Part shown: in pieces, positions 63,154 through 64,000 of the stretch
Position numbering within the stretch: position 1 is the first letter of the stretch
How the letters are laid out: the number at the start of each line of letters is the position of its first letter
DNA from: an uncultured Draconibacterium sp.
Lineage (GTDB): Bacteria; Bacteroidota; Bacteroidia; Bacteroidales; Prolixibacteraceae
DNA length: 64,000 bases
NCBI RefSeq assembly: GCF_963675585.1
Contig: NZ_OY776414.1
Coordinates: 2,831,001-2,895,000 of the forward strand
Direction: 5' to 3'
The notes under the pieces: model-generated
Databases searched by the model: none
Seen by the model: the letters and a program-made list of their open reading frames with translations, nothing else
Told to the model about the DNA's origin: nothing
Translations under genes and position numbers: made by a program

Positions 63154-64000
63154 ATGTACAGTTTTAGTAACAAAATACACAAGTGGTACGAGCAGAATAA
63201 ACGTGATTTACCGTGGAGAAATACTAAAAATCCGTATTTTATTTGGATCTCGGAAATCATTCTGCAACAGACACGTATCGCACAAGGTACGAATTATTAT
63301 CTGCGTTTTATCAAAAACTTTCCGACTGTTTCCGATTTAGCCAACGCACACGAAGATGAAGTGTTAAAATTATGGCAAGGTTTGGGTTATTATTCGCGCG
63401 CAAGGAACTTGCATGCTGCTGCAAAAACAATTGTTAGTTTATACAAGTCTCAATTTCCGGACACATACAATAATATATTAGGCTTAAAAGGAATTGGTCC
63501 ATATACTGCAGCAGCAGTTGCATCTATTGCATTCGATCTCCCCTATCCAGCCGTGGACGGTAATATTTACCGTGTACTCTCGCGTTATTTTGGAATCGAC
63601 ACGCCAATCGACAGTTCTGAAGGGAAAAAGCAGTTTCAGGAATTGGCAGAAGAGCTGATTCAGAACCAACCACCCGGCATGCACAACCAGGCCCTAATGG
63701 AATTTGGCGCGCTGCAATGCATCCCGAAATCGCCGGATTGTAGTCTTTGTCCAATTTCTGAAGGTTGTTATGCATTTATAAATAATAAAATTGAGCAGCT
63801 TCCCACAAAATCAAAAAAAACAAAACAACGCGTGCGTTTTTTTTATTATTACCTGATTGATGACGGAATACATATATATATTAACAGACGTACAACAAAC
63901 GATATCTGGAAGAATTTATATGAACTTCCGCTGCTTGAACAGGAAAAAGAAGCAGAAGACAAAGAGCTGATTCAAAAAACCATTCCTTTTATTAATGGTA
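63154..64000 (+). CDS. mutY: A/G-specific adenine glycosylase (partial, C-terminus beyond window)
   Basis: 282 residues are visible from the ATG at 63154 (MYSFSNKIHKWYEQNKRDLPWR) to the right edge. Catalytic glutamate in WISEIILQQTR, helix-hairpin-helix LKGIGPYTAAAVASIAF, catalytic aspartate in AVDGNIYRVLSR, iron-sulfur cysteines in the spacing C-x6-C-x2-C-x5-C (CIPKSPDCSLCPISEGC). The visible C-terminal part begins the NUDIX-like domain that recognises 8-oxoguanine. It removes adenine paired with 8-oxoG. Confidence 0.95.
   Translation, partial: MYSFSNKIHKWYEQNKRDLPWRNTKNPYFIWISEIILQQTRIAQGTNYYLRFIKNFPTVSDLANAHEDEVLKLWQGLGYYSRARNLHAAAKTIVSLYKSQFPDTYNNILGLKGIGPYTAAAVASIAFDLPYPAVDGNIYRVLSRYFGIDTPIDSSEGKKQFQELAEELIQNQPPGMHNQALMEFGALQCIPKSPDCSLCPISEGCYAFINNKIEQLPTKSKKTKQRVRFFYYYLIDDGIHIYINRRTTNDIWKNLYELPLLEQEKEAEDKELIQKTIPFING

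Overview
The window is a piece of a Bacteroidota chromosome, most likely a Marinilabiliales/Prolixibacteraceae-type marine or anaerobic organism. The genus-level guess is inference. Reasons: moderately AT-rich DNA, almost no Shine-Dalgarno sequences, TAnnTTTG-type -7 boxes, Bacteroidota-typical families (DUF4924, the acid-tailed L25, a 30-residue AURKAIP1/COX24 protein, two-domain FtsX permeases of about 780 residues), and REP-like palindromes around an IS200-like RAYT gene. No rRNA, tRNA or CRISPR array was found.

Region 1 (1-26.7 kb, minus strand) is one large exporter locus. In transcription order it reads TolC-type outer-membrane protein, HlyD/MacA-type adaptor, a small four-helix-bundle protein inside a 24-bp direct repeat, one MacB/LolD-type ATPase, then ten consecutive FtsX/MacB-type permeases (called P1 to P10 here; P10 runs off the left edge). 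The permeases differ through most of their length, but the 3' ends of P1-P9 are homogenised over tracts of 13, 20, 48 or about 95 codons that always end at the stop codon. Four intergenic gaps still hold a second, out-of-use copy of a permease end (a ghost EALRYE-stop). This is the most unusual structure in the window.

Region 2 (26.7-30.4 kb, plus strand) holds a RAYT gene between REP-like palindromes, then a sigma-54 response regulator and its histidine kinase, divergent from the exporter. The palindrome TGTAAA-N5-TTTACA occurs upstream of the tolC-like gene and twice upstream of P10. In each case it lies about 90-110 bp before a sigma-54-like promoter, so the regulator probably drives both ends of the exporter array.

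Region 3 (30.4-37.9 kb) has a candidate structured RNA of about 190 nt with a 12-bp closing stem and a U-tract (6S-like outline). It is followed by a nucleotidase split into two genes in inverted domain order and coupled to lnt, then a cell-wall amidase, a CHASE-domain histidine kinase and a DUF393 protein.

Region 4 (38-48.5 kb) is housekeeping: DUF4924, S4/Hsp15, pth, L25, prs, engB, manA, a Dabb protein, udk, a PolB-like exonuclease, smpB, a Yip1 protein and uvrB.

Region 5 (48.6-64 kb) has an outer-membrane barrel plus lipoprotein pair, a HAD phosphatase, a small membrane protein, an aminotransferase, a nicotinamidase-like hydrolase, an M16 protease, DsbD, a membrane-tethered LuxR regulator, RNase G, the COX24-like mini-protein, HU, and the start of mutY, which is cut by the right edge.
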